Assembly (NCBI GenBank): GCA_934655875.1
Contig: CAKUHB010000020.1
Coordinates: 1-49,991, forward strand
Length of the DNA: 49,991 bases
Direction: 5' to 3'
Source: an uncultured Oscillospiraceae bacterium
GTDB taxonomy: Bacteria; Bacillota; Clostridia; Oscillospirales; Oscillospiraceae
Below the pieces are notes generated by a model, which saw only the letters and a list, made by a program, of their open reading frames with translations, did no database searches and was not told the DNA's origin. The position numbers and the translations under genes are program-made. Positions 7,835 through 17,314 of the stretch are shown here, piece after piece; position 1 is the stretch's first letter; the number at the start of each line of letters is the position of its first letter.

Positions 7835-8695
7835 ATGCATCAACCCTGCAATTATACGACGACCGGCGGCGCGCAGGACGCGCAGACCTGCCCGTCCTGC
7901 TGCCAGCAGCCGTGTCCGCCGCCCGCGCCGCAGCCATGCCCCGGCCCTCCGCCGTTCCCGCCGCCTCCGCCGTTTCCGCCTGTCTGGCCGGATAATCGGC
8001 GCGAGCCGCCGGCGCAGGAAGCCGATATCGACTGCGGCTGCGGCTGCTCCTGCGCACCCGGTCTGGTCGCGGCATTGCAGCTGCTGTGCCGTCCGCGCTT
8101 TGCGCCGCTGACGGATTATAAGCAGTTTGCGTTTATCACGCGCGATTTCGTGCTTGGCTCGTCTTTGAACTGTCCGGCCACCGTTACCGTTCCATACGAC
8201 AACCTGACAGGCCCGCTGGATGGGGAATTTGTGAAAATCAAGCCGGATTCGTGTGAGAATTTAGAGGTTTCCGGCCAGCTGTACTATCCCATTCCGCTCT
8301 GCACCGAAGCCGCGGAGACGCCCTGCTGCGCGGAAGGGCCGTATTTCGATACGGATTCCGTCCGCCTGTGCAGCCTGACGGCCGTCGCCTTCGGCGTGTC
8401 CACGACGACCGACTATCCGAGTGTCGACGCCGCGTATGACGCGCTGGCCGCCCTGTTCTATCAGGCGACGCACGCCGGCTGCGGCCCCGCACCCGTCGCG
8501 CCGACAAAGCCCACGCCGTGCGACCGTTCGGACGATGATCTTGCCGGCCGCGGCACCGTCTCGGTGACGGCAGGCCCGCTCGTCGTCGGGAACGCCAGCG
8601 TTCTCGGCGAGATCGGCGACGTGCTCATTCTCGCAAACAGCGAGGACCACCTGTTCTACTTCGTCTGCCGCAGCGCAGTCGGGTTTATCGGGTAA
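7835..8695 (+). CDS. Cysteine- and proline-rich protein of unknown function
   Basis: I do not recognise this 286-aa protein. It carries about 20 cysteines. Six are in the first 35 residues, and a DCGCGCSC cluster lies near residue 68. A proline-rich stretch between them (about residues 28-60, with PPPFPPPPPFPPV) would be extended. The rest looks globular, with paired cysteines (TPCC near 160) and conserved-looking segments such as LTDYKQFAFITRDFVLGS. There is no signal peptide. AAAGGAGTGATCCC precedes the ATG at good spacing, so translation is well supported. Cys/Pro-rich proteins without export signals are common among spore coat and exosporium proteins, so a structural spore-layer role is a possible inference and nothing more. 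It is divergent from the beta-lactamase-fold gene. Confidence 0.82.
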   Translation: MHQPCNYTTTGGAQDAQTCPSCCQQPCPPPAPQPCPGPPPFPPPPPFPPVWPDNRREPPAQEADIDCGCGCSCAPGLVAALQLLCRPRFAPLTDYKQFAFITRDFVLGSSLNCPATVTVPYDNLTGPLDGEFVKIKPDSCENLEVSGQLYYPIPLCTEAAETPCCAEGPYFDTDSVRLCSLTAVAFGVSTTTDYPSVDAAYDALAALFYQATHAGCGPAPVAPTKPTPCDRSDDDLAGRGTVSVTAGPLVVGNASVLGEIGDVLILANSEDHLFYFVCRSAVGFIG

Positions 8696-8728
8696 CAGAA
8701 AGCCCTCCTGAAAGCAGGAGAACAAAGA

Positions 8729-8756
8729 ACCGGCGCTCCCGGATGGGAGCGCCGGT
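8729..8756. terminator. Bidirectional terminator hairpin
   Basis: ACCGGCGCTCCC (8729-8740) and GGGAGCGCCGGT (8745-8756) with loop GGAT, a perfect 12-bp stem between convergent genes. The T tracts are short on both sides (TTTC and TTCTTTG). Confidence 0.8.
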
Positions 8757-8766
8757 TTCAGCGTGC

Positions 8767-10443
8767 TTATTCTGCGGAAATCAGATAATAATAGATCGGC
8801 TGGCCGCCGCTGACGAGGTTGATCTCGGCGTCCGGCACGCGGGACTGGAACAGAGCCAGCGCCTGCGCAGCGTCGTCCTCCTGGATGTCTGCGCCGTAGA
8901 AGATATTCACGAACTCCTTGCCCTCGGCCGCGGTCTTGTCAGCCATGGCGCCCAGCAGCTCGGAAATGTCGTGCGTCGTGCCGACCAGCGCGCCGTCGCA
9001 CAGGCCGAGATAGTCGCCCGCGTGGATCTCAAAGCCGTCAAAGTCGGAGTCGCGTGCGGCGTAGGTGATCTGCATGGTCATGACGCCGGACAGGCACTCG
9101 GTCATGGCCGCTTCGTTCTCCTCCGGCTCCATCGCCGCGTCAAAGGACAGAAGCGCGCTGATGCCCTGCGGGACGGTCTTGGACGGGATGACCACGACCG
9201 TGCGGCTGGCAAGCTCTGCCGCGGCCTGCGCGGCCATGATGATGTTCTTGTTGTTGGGCAGGACGAAGACGATCTCTGCCGGCGTCTTTTCGATCGCGCG
9301 CAGGATATCCTCGGTCGAGGGGTTCATGGTCTGGCCGCCCTCGATGATCTCGTCCGCACCGAGATCACGGAACACACCGGCAAGTCCTTCGCCTGCGCAG
9401 ACGGCCACGCTGCCGTAGCGCTTTTCCGGCGCAGCCGGTGCGTCCAGCTCTGCGGGCTGGCCTTCCAGCTCCTTTTCCACCGCTTCCAGATCGTCGGTCG
9501 AGCGCGCCTTGCGCCCGGCAGTCAGATCGTCGTGCTGCAGACGCATGTTTTCGATCTTTGCAAGCTCCAGCGTGCCATACTTCTGCGCTTCGCTCAGCGC
9601 GTCGCCCGGAATGTTCGTATGTACGTGAACCTTGAACGCTTCGTCGTCCTCGCCGATGACGAGACTGTCGCCGATGCTGCCGAGATACTCGCGCAGCGGG
9701 TCAAGCGACGTGATATCCTCGCGCTTGCGCACGATGAAGACGGTGTCGAACGCGAACGTGATATCCTCGGAATCGAAGATGGAGAAATCCGCTTCCTCGT
9801 TCGTCTCGTCTGCGTCCGCGCAGACGGTGTCGTTGCCGCGCAGGCTCTCGAGCATGCCGCGCAGGATCAGGCAGAAGCCCATGCCGCCCGCGTCGACGAC
9901 GCCGGCCTTTTTGAGAACCGGGTTCTGGTTGACGGTATTGTCCAGCGCGGCGTGCGCCGTGTCGATGGCATGCGTCAGGACATATTCGATCTCGCAGTTT
10001 TCCTCTGCCAAATCGCGGGCCGCGTCGGCCGTCAGGCGGGAGACGGTCAGGATGGTTCCCTCGGCGGGCTTCATGACCGCCTTATAGGCCGCTTCAACGC
10101 CGGCCGTCAGCGCGGCAGCAAAATCCTTGCCGTCGGCTTCAGTTTTGCCCTTGAGCGCCTTGGAAAAGCCGCGGAACAGCAGCGACAGGATGACGCCCGA
10201 GTTGCCGCGCGCGCCGCGCAGCAGCGCGGACGCGGTCAGATCGGCCGCTTTGGTCAGTGTGACGCCGCCGCGCCGCAGATCGGCGTTCGCCGCGTTCAGC
10301 GTCATGCTCATGTTGGTGCCGGTATCGCCGTCCGGAACGGGGAAAACGTTCAGTTCGTTGATCTTCTGTTTATTCAGCTCAATCTCGGCGGCGGCAGAGA
10401 GCATCATCCGGCAGTATGCCGCGCCGTCAATGGTTTTGATCAT
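8767..10443 (-). CDS. DAK2/DegV-type fatty acid kinase subunit (YloV/FakA-like)
   Basis: The 558-aa protein starts with a DAK2 (DhaL-like) ATP-binding domain: VFPVPDGDTGTNMSMTL near residues 33-49, where the aspartates bind Mg-ATP, and ARGNSGVILSLLFRG near 84-98. The C-terminal half is the regulatory and FakB-interacting part of YloV/FakA proteins. In this family the kinase phosphorylates fatty acids bound to a FakB (DegV) protein, feeding exogenous fatty acids into phospholipid synthesis. Length fits. CGGAGGT precedes the ATG. It lies about 45 bp after the Asp23-like gene, the same yloU-yloV pairing seen in Bacillus. No FakB gene is in this window. Confidence 0.92.
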   Translation of the reverse strand: MIKTIDGAAYCRMMLSAAAEIELNKQKINELNVFPVPDGDTGTNMSMTLNAANADLRRGGVTLTKAADLTASALLRGARGNSGVILSLLFRGFSKALKGKTEADGKDFAAALTAGVEAAYKAVMKPAEGTILTVSRLTADAARDLAEENCEIEYVLTHAIDTAHAALDNTVNQNPVLKKAGVVDAGGMGFCLILRGMLESLRGNDTVCADADETNEEADFSIFDSEDITFAFDTVFIVRKREDITSLDPLREYLGSIGDSLVIGEDDEAFKVHVHTNIPGDALSEAQKYGTLELAKIENMRLQHDDLTAGRKARSTDDLEAVEKELEGQPAELDAPAAPEKRYGSVAVCAGEGLAGVFRDLGADEIIEGGQTMNPSTEDILRAIEKTPAEIVFVLPNNKNIIMAAQAAAELASRTVVVIPSKTVPQGISALLSFDAAMEPEENEAAMTECLSGVMTMQITYAARDSDFDGFEIHAGDYLGLCDGALVGTTHDISELLGAMADKTAAEGKEFVNIFYGADIQEDDAAQALALFQSRVPDAEINLVSGGQPIYYYLISAE

Positions 10444-10488
10444 GGTGGTTTACCTCCGTGAGCGCCTACGTGTGCGCGTGAATTGGGA

Positions 10489-10842
10489 TCAGTCGACAGA
10501 AATCGAATCGACGAAAACGTTCACGGCACGCACCTCGGTGCCCGTGGACTTGGTAACGAAATAACGGACCTCGCCTACAATGGAGGAGGCGATCGCGCTC
10601 AGATTGACATTTTTGTCGACCATGATGTGCAGGTCGATGGAGATGGAATTGTCTGCATTGAAGGTCACTTTGACGCCCTTGCCCATTGCTTCCTTGCGCA
10701 GCAGGTGCACAAGGCCGTCTGTCATGGAGCGCACCGCCATGCCCTTGACGCCGAAGCAGTTGGTTGCGGCATACCCGGCGATATTGGTATAGACAGCGCT
10801 GTCGACCGTGATCTGACCGGCGTCTGTATTCATACGGATCAT
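10489..10842 (-). CDS. Asp23/Gls24 family protein (YloU-like)
   Basis: A 117-aa soluble protein of the Asp23/Gls24 envelope-stress family, with the usual small alpha/beta domain: AGYAATNCFGVKGMA near residues 24-38, then DLHIMVDKNVNLSAIA. The family is widespread in Gram-positives and some members localise at the membrane. Here it precedes the YloV/FakA-like gene, the conserved pairing. The ATG at 10842 is preferred over a TTG at 10845; AGGAGG lies 7 nt upstream of it. Confidence 0.92.
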   Translation of the reverse strand: MIRMNTDAGQITVDSAVYTNIAGYAATNCFGVKGMAVRSMTDGLVHLLRKEAMGKGVKVTFNADNSISIDLHIMVDKNVNLSAIASSIVGEVRYFVTKSTGTEVRAVNVFVDSISVD

Positions 10843-10886
10843 CAAGATTCCTCCTTCTGGGATATGTTGCGGGATAAATTCAACTC

Positions 10887-10915
10887 ATTCTAACCGATTT
10901 GGCGGAAAAGCACAA
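10887..10915 (-). promoter_or_regulatory. Promoter of the YloU-YloV operon
   Basis: Minus strand: TTGTGC (10910-10915), 17 nt, TAGAAT (10887-10892), about 45 nt before the YloU start. Confidence 0.6.
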
Positions 10916-10931
10916 GAGAAAAAACGGCAAA

Positions 10932-12449
10932 TCAGTCTTTTTCGTAGCCGCTCACGCCGTGGCTCTGCATCCATTGGAGCTTTTCGCCCATGAGATAGGT
11001 CAGCGTTTCGTTTTCTGCTTTGCCGAAGCCGGTGAGATATTTGCGCAGATGCAGCAGGTCGTTGTAGGTCAGATACGGATAATCGCCCTCGACATACGTG
11101 CCGTCGGGCTTGACGCTGTAATAGAGGTTATGATCCGGCATGACCCAGCCAGTGCCGGTATCCTCGATGGCCAGCAGCATCCGGTCGGCCAGCGCGCGCA
11201 GATCCTCGCGCCGCAGAAGATCGGCCGCGTGGTAAAGCGCCAGACACTCCGCCGCCTGATGGTTCAGAGACGTATGCGGGGCGGTGATCTCCGTGGGGTG
11301 CCAGTAATCCGGCACGAGCCAACCGCCCGATTCCGTCGAAATGTGGCTGGTATCCGCCACCTGGCTGAAAAAGCCGACGTAGCGGGTGATCGTCTCGTCG
11401 AACATGCCCTTGCCGAGCTTACGCATCGCCGTGATGTACAGCTCAAGAAGATCGGTGTTGAAGCGCGTGTCATAGAAGCCCGGCCCGATGCCGTAATCGG
11501 TTTGCAGCCATTCGCTGCCCGGCTCCGTCGCCCAGTAGCCGTAGCTGTTCTGCCGCTGCGCCATGGTGTCGAGTGTGACGATGACGAGCGCCCGCGCTTC
11601 CTTGCTGCGCGGCATGCAGGCCAAGAAGCCCTTGATGCAGTAGGACGCGGCGCAGCAGTAATAATAGTTCGTGCCGGACGGGATATAATTCGCGGGCGAT
11701 TTGCGATAATAGCCGTCAAAGCACCAGTGGGACGCGCCGTTTTTCACATAATTTGCCCACAGCTCCGCACAGTTGTCCCCGTCCCAGTTGACCATGTGGA
11801 AAGGCGCAGATACAATCAGGCAGTCCGTCACGCGCCCCTCGGCAAGCCCGTAGCCGTTCACGGTCAGATGGAAGCCGTCCGGCGTTTTTGTGACGTAGAG
11901 CGTGCCGTCCATCTCCGGCAGGTACTCTCTGGAGTCATTTTCGCGCAGGATGAACGTGCGCGGCAGCGCGAGGAAATACGACGCGCCGGAATCCAGCTCG
12001 ATCACGATGACCGAAGACGCGTATTTCCCTGCGGCCAGCGGCTCTGAGACCCATTTGTTCGCTGCCGCGTCATAATAGTGGATCGTTCCGCCCGACTGCA
12101 CGGTATGATCGAGGAATTTGCTCGGCCCGCCGACGCCCGTCGCGCGGTAGGCGCGGGCGGTCACGCCGTCGGAAATGACGTATTCCCGGCTCTCGATCGA
12201 GCAGTTATACTGCCGGATGGTGGTCTCGTAAATTTCCGCGGAAGCATGCGTCGCGGTCAGCACGCGGTCGGGCACGTGCGGATCCTCCGGCTCCGGATCA
12301 GGCTCCGGCTCCGTGGCCTGTGCAGGCTCGTCCGGCTGCACGACCGGTTCGGATTCTGCTGCCGGTGCGTCCGCCTGCGGCTTGCCGCAGGCGCAAAGCT
12401 GCGCCAGCACCAGAATCAGAACCAGAATGAGCGTAAACTTCTTTCGCAT
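10932..12449 (-). CDS. Large lipoprotein, possible glucuronyl C5-epimerase-like (alpha/alpha) fold
   Basis: The 505-aa protein begins with a lipoprotein signal peptide: basic MRKKF, a hydrophobic core, then LCAC with the candidate lipidated Cys21. Residues about 22-60 are a Pro/Glu/Asp-rich linker. The remainder is a soluble extracytoplasmic domain rich in aromatic residues, with HTSLNHQAAECLALYHAADLL near residue 410 and a C-terminal YPYLTYNDLLHLRKYL. The helical repeats and the WxxP.H..YY pattern recall D-glucuronyl C5-epimerase C-terminal domains or other alpha/alpha-barrel carbohydrate enzymes. This is a weak recollection, not a demonstrated match. The gene starts only about 30 bp beyond the gpmI terminator, so its promoter is in or before that hairpin. 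Confidence 0.8.
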   Translation of the reverse strand: MRKKFTLILVLILVLAQLCACGKPQADAPAAESEPVVQPDEPAQATEPEPDPEPEDPHVPDRVLTATHASAEIYETTIRQYNCSIESREYVISDGVTARAYRATGVGGPSKFLDHTVQSGGTIHYYDAAANKWVSEPLAAGKYASSVIVIELDSGASYFLALPRTFILRENDSREYLPEMDGTLYVTKTPDGFHLTVNGYGLAEGRVTDCLIVSAPFHMVNWDGDNCAELWANYVKNGASHWCFDGYYRKSPANYIPSGTNYYYCCAASYCIKGFLACMPRSKEARALVIVTLDTMAQRQNSYGYWATEPGSEWLQTDYGIGPGFYDTRFNTDLLELYITAMRKLGKGMFDETITRYVGFFSQVADTSHISTESGGWLVPDYWHPTEITAPHTSLNHQAAECLALYHAADLLRREDLRALADRMLLAIEDTGTGWVMPDHNLYYSVKPDGTYVEGDYPYLTYNDLLHLRKYLTGFGKAENETLTYLMGEKLQWMQSHGVSGYEKD

Positions 12450-12478
12450 GGATACCTCCGGAGAACGAACGTCGGAAA

Positions 12479-12503
12479 CAGGCGGGGCAGGATGCCCCGC
12501 CTG
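12479..12503 (-). terminator. Terminator of gpmI
   Basis: CAGGCGGGGCA (12479-12489) pairs perfectly with TGCCCCGCCTG (12493-12503). On the minus strand it is followed by TTTCC, a short U tract. It may let some transcription through to the lipoprotein gene. Confidence 0.78.
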
Positions 12504-12516
12504 TTGGGAATCGGGT

Positions 12517-14085
<1,569 letters not shown>

Positions 14086-14126
14086 TGGTAATACCTCCTG
14101 AGTAGGGTGAACTCAAATTTCAATAT

Positions 14127-14155
14127 ATTTTACTACATTTTCCCCGCAGATACAA
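14127..14155 (-). promoter_or_regulatory. Candidate promoter of gpmI
   Basis: Minus strand: TTGTAT (14150-14155), 17 nt, TAAAAT (14127-14132). It lies between the ATPase stop codon and gpmI. Confidence 0.45.
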
Positions 14156-14156
14156 C

Positions 14157-14987
14157 TTAATTTTCGCGCAGCAGCCGCAGCGCGTGGGAATTTGCCAGCG
14201 CGTACACACGTGCGAAATCCACGTGGGGATTATAGACCGATTCCAGCTCGTCATGCAGCTGCTTCGCCTGCGCCAGAAGGGATACGGCCGCCTGCACGTC
14301 CGGCAGCGGCGTATCCGGCCCGCGCAGATAGCGCGCTTCCGCCGGAAGATAAACGGCTTCCGCTGTGTCCGGGAACAGGGGATCGCAGTATACAATCGCG
14401 TCTCCGCGCCCCAGAAGCGCCCGCAGCCGCTCCTCCGGCACCAGCTGCACCGCGCCCGCGGGCGGCTCAGCGGAAACAAGCCCTCGGCACGTGACGGCGC
14501 GCAGGAACCGGCGCTGCCGCTCCGCCGGTATCTCCATCGAGACTTCCGGCGCAGCAAGCGCGGCGAGCCGCGCATATGCGTCCCGGTACAGGCGCTTGTA
14601 GCGCCGCTGCAAGTCTTCGATCGCGCGCCGCTCCTTTTGCAGGGCGGTGCGGTCATAGAACTGCCCAAGATCGAGATACAGTCCCGCCGCGCCCGGCGTG
14701 ATGGCTTCGATGACGTGCGGGGCCGTCCCGTCAACGTAGCCGGTGTGCCACGCGGGAATATAGACGCCGTCGACCGAGTCCGGGTCGCCGGAGCACAGCA
14801 CATATTCTGTATCCAGCCCGGCGTCCTCCGCCGCATGGCCGATCGTCTTCATGAAGCTCGACTTGCCGCAGCCCGGCCCGCCCTTGATGACCCAGAGAAA
14901 GTCCTCCGGCCCCCGGCAGAAGCCGTCATAGAACGAAACAAAGCCGCGGGCCGTGTTGCCGCCGAGAAAATACCGCGTCACTGCCAT
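14157..14987 (-). CDS. P-loop ATPase of unknown function (resembles PRK06851 family)
   Basis: The 276-aa protein has a Walker A motif GGPGCGKSS near residues 36-44 and a segment DGTAPHVIEAITPGAAGLY near 86-104. Together with CSGDPDSVDGVYIPAW, this is the pattern I recall from an uncharacterised clostridial/bacillar ATPase family (PRK06851). It has no membrane segment. The first half is well conserved; my memory is that longer family members carry a second P-loop half, and this one does not. TGCAGGAGGGGTTTCT places the start with confidence. Function and partners are unknown; neighbours on both sides are housekeeping genes. Confidence 0.82.
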   Translation of the reverse strand: MAVTRYFLGGNTARGFVSFYDGFCRGPEDFLWVIKGGPGCGKSSFMKTIGHAAEDAGLDTEYVLCSGDPDSVDGVYIPAWHTGYVDGTAPHVIEAITPGAAGLYLDLGQFYDRTALQKERRAIEDLQRRYKRLYRDAYARLAALAAPEVSMEIPAERQRRFLRAVTCRGLVSAEPPAGAVQLVPEERLRALLGRGDAIVYCDPLFPDTAEAVYLPAEARYLRGPDTPLPDVQAAVSLLAQAKQLHDELESVYNPHVDFARVYALANSHALRLLREN

Positions 14988-15079
14988 AGAAACCCCTCCT
15001 GCATTTCAGTTACCGGTATTGTATGCGGCGCGGCGTCCAAATGTGCGCGTGCCCGCGCCGGTTTTCCCTGTTTCAAGTC

Positions 15080-15107
15080 TTGACAGCGCTGGTATAATAT
15101 ATATAAT
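15080..15107 (+). promoter_or_regulatory. Promoter of smpB
   Basis: TTGACA (15080-15085), 16 nt, TATAAT (15102-15107). An additional TATAAT at 15093-15098 lies too close to this -35 to be used with it. The start codon is 34 nt downstream. Confidence 0.72.
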
Positions 15108-15140
15108 ATCAGAGTATATTTGCCGGAAGGAGGTGCGCGG

Positions 15141-15596
15141 ATGGCGGACGGCGTCAAGATCGTCGCGAGAAATCAGAAGGCGTTTCACGAATATTTCATC
15201 GACGAAAAATTTGAAGCCGGCATCGAGCTTTCCGGCACCGAGGTCAAATCCATCCGGCAGGGCACGCTGAGTCTCAAGGAAGCGTGGTGCCAGATCAAGG
15301 ATGGCCAGCTCTATATCCGGCAAATGCATATCGCCCCCTATGAGCAGGGCAATATTTTCAACAAGGATCCGCTTCGCCCCCGCAGGCTGCTCATGCACAA
15401 GCGTGAGATCATGCGCCTGTTCGGCAGGGTAAAGCAGGACGGATACGCGCTCATCCCGCTTTCGGTTTATTTCCGCGGCAGTCTCGTCAAGGTCGAGGTC
15501 GCGCTGGCCCGGGGCAAAAAGCTCTATGACAAGCGCGAGGATGCCGCCAAAAAGGACGCCAAGCGCCAGATCGACCGCGCAATGAAAGGAAGGTAA
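15141..15596 (+). CDS. smpB: SsrA-binding protein SmpB
   Basis: The 151-aa protein binds tmRNA and brings it to stalled ribosomes for trans-translation. Family motifs are visible: ARNQKAFHEYFIDEKFEAGI near residues 8-27, LSGTEVKSIRQG near 28-39, then HKREIMRLFGRV, and the lysine-rich C-terminal tail YDKREDAAKKDAKRQIDRA that enters the mRNA channel. I trimmed the frame to the ATG at 15141, preceded by AAGGAGGTGCGCGG. The tmRNA gene lies 1.3 kb downstream on the same strand, after a cyclophilin and an SDR gene, so the trans-translation pair is physically linked. Confidence 0.97.
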   Translation: MADGVKIVARNQKAFHEYFIDEKFEAGIELSGTEVKSIRQGTLSLKEAWCQIKDGQLYIRQMHIAPYEQGNIFNKDPLRPRRLLMHKREIMRLFGRVKQDGYALIPLSVYFRGSLVKVEVALARGKKLYDKREDAAKKDAKRQIDRAMKGR

Positions 15597-15598
15597 CC

Positions 15599-16138
15599 AT
15601 GGAAAATCCCATTATGACCATCACAATGGCAGACGGCGGCAAGATCGTCTGTGAGCTGTACCCCGAAAAGGCGCCGCAGAGCGTGCGCAACATGATCTCC
15701 CTCGCCAACAAGGGCTTTTATGACGGCCTGATTTTCCACCGGGTCATCTCCGGCTTCATGATCCAGGGCGGCTGCCCGCACGGCACCGGCATGGGCGGCC
15801 CCGGCTACTGCATCAAGGGCGAGTTCAAGCTCAACGGCGTCAAGAATAACCTCAGCCACAAGCGCGGCGTTCTCTCCATGGCCCGCGCCCAGTCGCCCAA
15901 CTCCGCCGGCAGCCAGTTTTTCATCATGCATGAGGACGGCGAGTTCCTCGACGGCCAGTACGCGGCTTTCGGCAAGGTGCTTGAGGGCATGGACGTTGTC
16001 GACAAGATCGCAGCCGTCAAGACCGACGGCAACGACCGTCCGCTCACCGAGCAGAAGATCGCTTCCATCCGCGTCGATACCAAGGGCGAGGAATACCCCG
16101 AGCCCGACAAGCTCCGCGACCCCTACGGACGCGGATGA
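15599..16138 (+). CDS. Cyclophilin-type peptidyl-prolyl cis-trans isomerase
   Basis: The 179-aa cytosolic protein is a single cyclophilin domain. It shows FHRVISGFMIQGG near residues 46-58 with the catalytic arginine, LSMARAQSPNSAGSQFFI near 92-109, and AAFGKVLEGMDVVDKI near 121-136. It has no signal peptide, so it works inside the cell. A GAAAGGAAGGTAACC sequence gives ribosome binding 2 bp after the smpB stop, and its own stop overlaps the next start by 4 bp (ATGA). Cyclophilins speed proline isomerisation in folding; its substrates are not known. Confidence 0.95.
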   Translation: MENPIMTITMADGGKIVCELYPEKAPQSVRNMISLANKGFYDGLIFHRVISGFMIQGGCPHGTGMGGPGYCIKGEFKLNGVKNNLSHKRGVLSMARAQSPNSAGSQFFIMHEDGEFLDGQYAAFGKVLEGMDVVDKIAAVKTDGNDRPLTEQKIASIRVDTKGEEYPEPDKLRDPYGRG

Positions 16139-16887
16139 CCGCGGCCATCATTACCGGCGCGTCCGCCGGTCTCGGCGCGGAGTTCACGCGCCAGCTCGTC
16201 GCCGCATTTCCCGAGATCGAAGAGTTCTGGCTCATTGCCCGCCGCGTCGGCAAGCTGGAAGAGCTGGCGCAGCAGTTCCCGGAAAAGAAATTCGTCTGCA
16301 TCGGCCTGAACCTCCTCGACCCGAAAAGCTTCCGCTATCTCGGCGAAAAGCTGCAGGAGCAGCGGGCCGACGTGCGGCTGCTCGTCAATAACGCGGGCTG
16401 CGGCACAACGGGCAATCTCGGCGCGGATGCATCTTCTGCGGACGTGATGCGCGTGGTCGATCTCAATGTCCGCGCGCTCACCATGGTCACGCAGACGGTC
16501 CTGCCGTTCATGACGCGCGGGGCGAAGATCATCAATGTCTCGTCCATCGCAGCCTTTTGTCCTACGCCGCGCATGACGGTCTACAGTGCGTCCAAGGCGT
16601 ATGTCTCCGCCTTCACCGGCGGGCTCGCCGACGAGCTGCGGCCGAAGGGCATTTCGGTCACCGCCGTCTGCCCCGGCCCCATGAAGACCGAGTTCTTTGA
16701 CGCCGCGGGTGACCACGATCTGTTTTCCAACATCCCGTGGTGCGACCCGGTCAAGGTCGTCGCCGGGACGATCCGGGCCGCCAAAAAGGGCCGGACGTTC
16801 TACACGCCGACGGCATTCAATAAGTTCTATCGCTTCGTGGCAAAGCTTTTGCCGATGAAGTGGATGATAAAAGCAACAAGAGTTTGA
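16135..16887 (+). CDS. Short-chain dehydrogenase/reductase (SDR)
   Basis: The 250-aa enzyme is a classical SDR oxidoreductase: cofactor loop TGASAGLGAEFTRQL near residues 6-20, NNAGCG near 85-90, the catalytic serine in NVSSIAAFCP near 137, and YSASK near 150-154 with Tyr and Lys. The C-terminal part KVVAGTIRAAKKGRTFYTP resembles the YqjQ/DltE-like subgroup, whose substrates are often unknown. It overlaps the cyclophilin gene by ATGA, so translation is coupled. It ends 46 bp before the tmRNA gene. Confidence 0.92.
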   Translation: MTAAIITGASAGLGAEFTRQLVAAFPEIEEFWLIARRVGKLEELAQQFPEKKFVCIGLNLLDPKSFRYLGEKLQEQRADVRLLVNNAGCGTTGNLGADASSADVMRVVDLNVRALTMVTQTVLPFMTRGAKIINVSSIAAFCPTPRMTVYSASKAYVSAFTGGLADELRPKGISVTAVCPGPMKTEFFDAAGDHDLFSNIPWCDPVKVVAGTIRAAKKGRTFYTPTAFNKFYRFVAKLLPMKWMIKATRV

Positions 16888-16933
16888 TTTAGAGTTCTTT
16901 CAGCACATCCGCAGCGGATTTCCGCTGCTATTC

Positions 16934-17282
16934 GGGGCTGCACTGGTTTCGACGGGGGCAGTGAGGCCGGATAAGCGGGCGGAGGCGCCTGGCCTCCATA
17001 AAACGGGCAATTTTTCTAAATTAACTGACAACTCTAAAGTTGCTCTGGCTGCCTAATTAGGCAACCCGTCCTCCCCGGAAGGGCCGCGAGCCGGGCTTGG
17101 GCGTGACTTAGCGGCGTCCGTGAACGCAGTAAGCTTTGCCTGCGTCATGCATCATGAAGCTACCAAGGTGCGAAGAGTGTCTGTTCCCGCCGCACCGAGG
17201 GAATGTAAATAACAGACTGCGCCCGGAGAAAGTCCTGTCAAGTTGCTTTCGGACAGGGGTTCGATTCCCCTCAGCTCCACCA
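16934..17282 (+). ncRNA. ssrA: Transfer-messenger RNA (tmRNA, SsrA)
   Basis: The 349-nt RNA rescues stalled ribosomes. The acceptor stem GGGGCTG (16934-16940) pairs with CAGCTCC (17272-17278), with discriminator A and encoded CCA at 17280-17282. The T arm GGACAGGGGTTCGATTCCCC precedes it. The tag reading frame runs from GAC at 17027 to TAA at 17054 and reads DNSKVALAA, followed in the same frame by a stop. The UUAACU before GAC fits the known U and A determinants just upstream of the resume codon. That start is inferred, since the usual Ala resume codon is not obvious. The C-terminal ALAA is the standard degradation signal. The CCA end is followed almost at once by a terminator. Confidence 0.95.
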
Positions 17283-17287
17283 CGAAG

Positions 17288-17314
17288 AAGCCGCCCACCC
17301 GGGCGGCTTTTTTC
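17288..17314 (+). terminator. Terminator of ssrA
   Basis: AAGCCGCCC (17288-17296), loop ACCC, GGGCGGCTT (17301-17309), then TTTTT. Confidence 0.92.

Noticed and set aside
8743..10461. 572-codon plus-strand frame
   Set aside because: Antisense shadow of the FakA-like gene. The same applies to the 592-codon frame at 12313-14091 and the 680-codon frame at 37214-39256.
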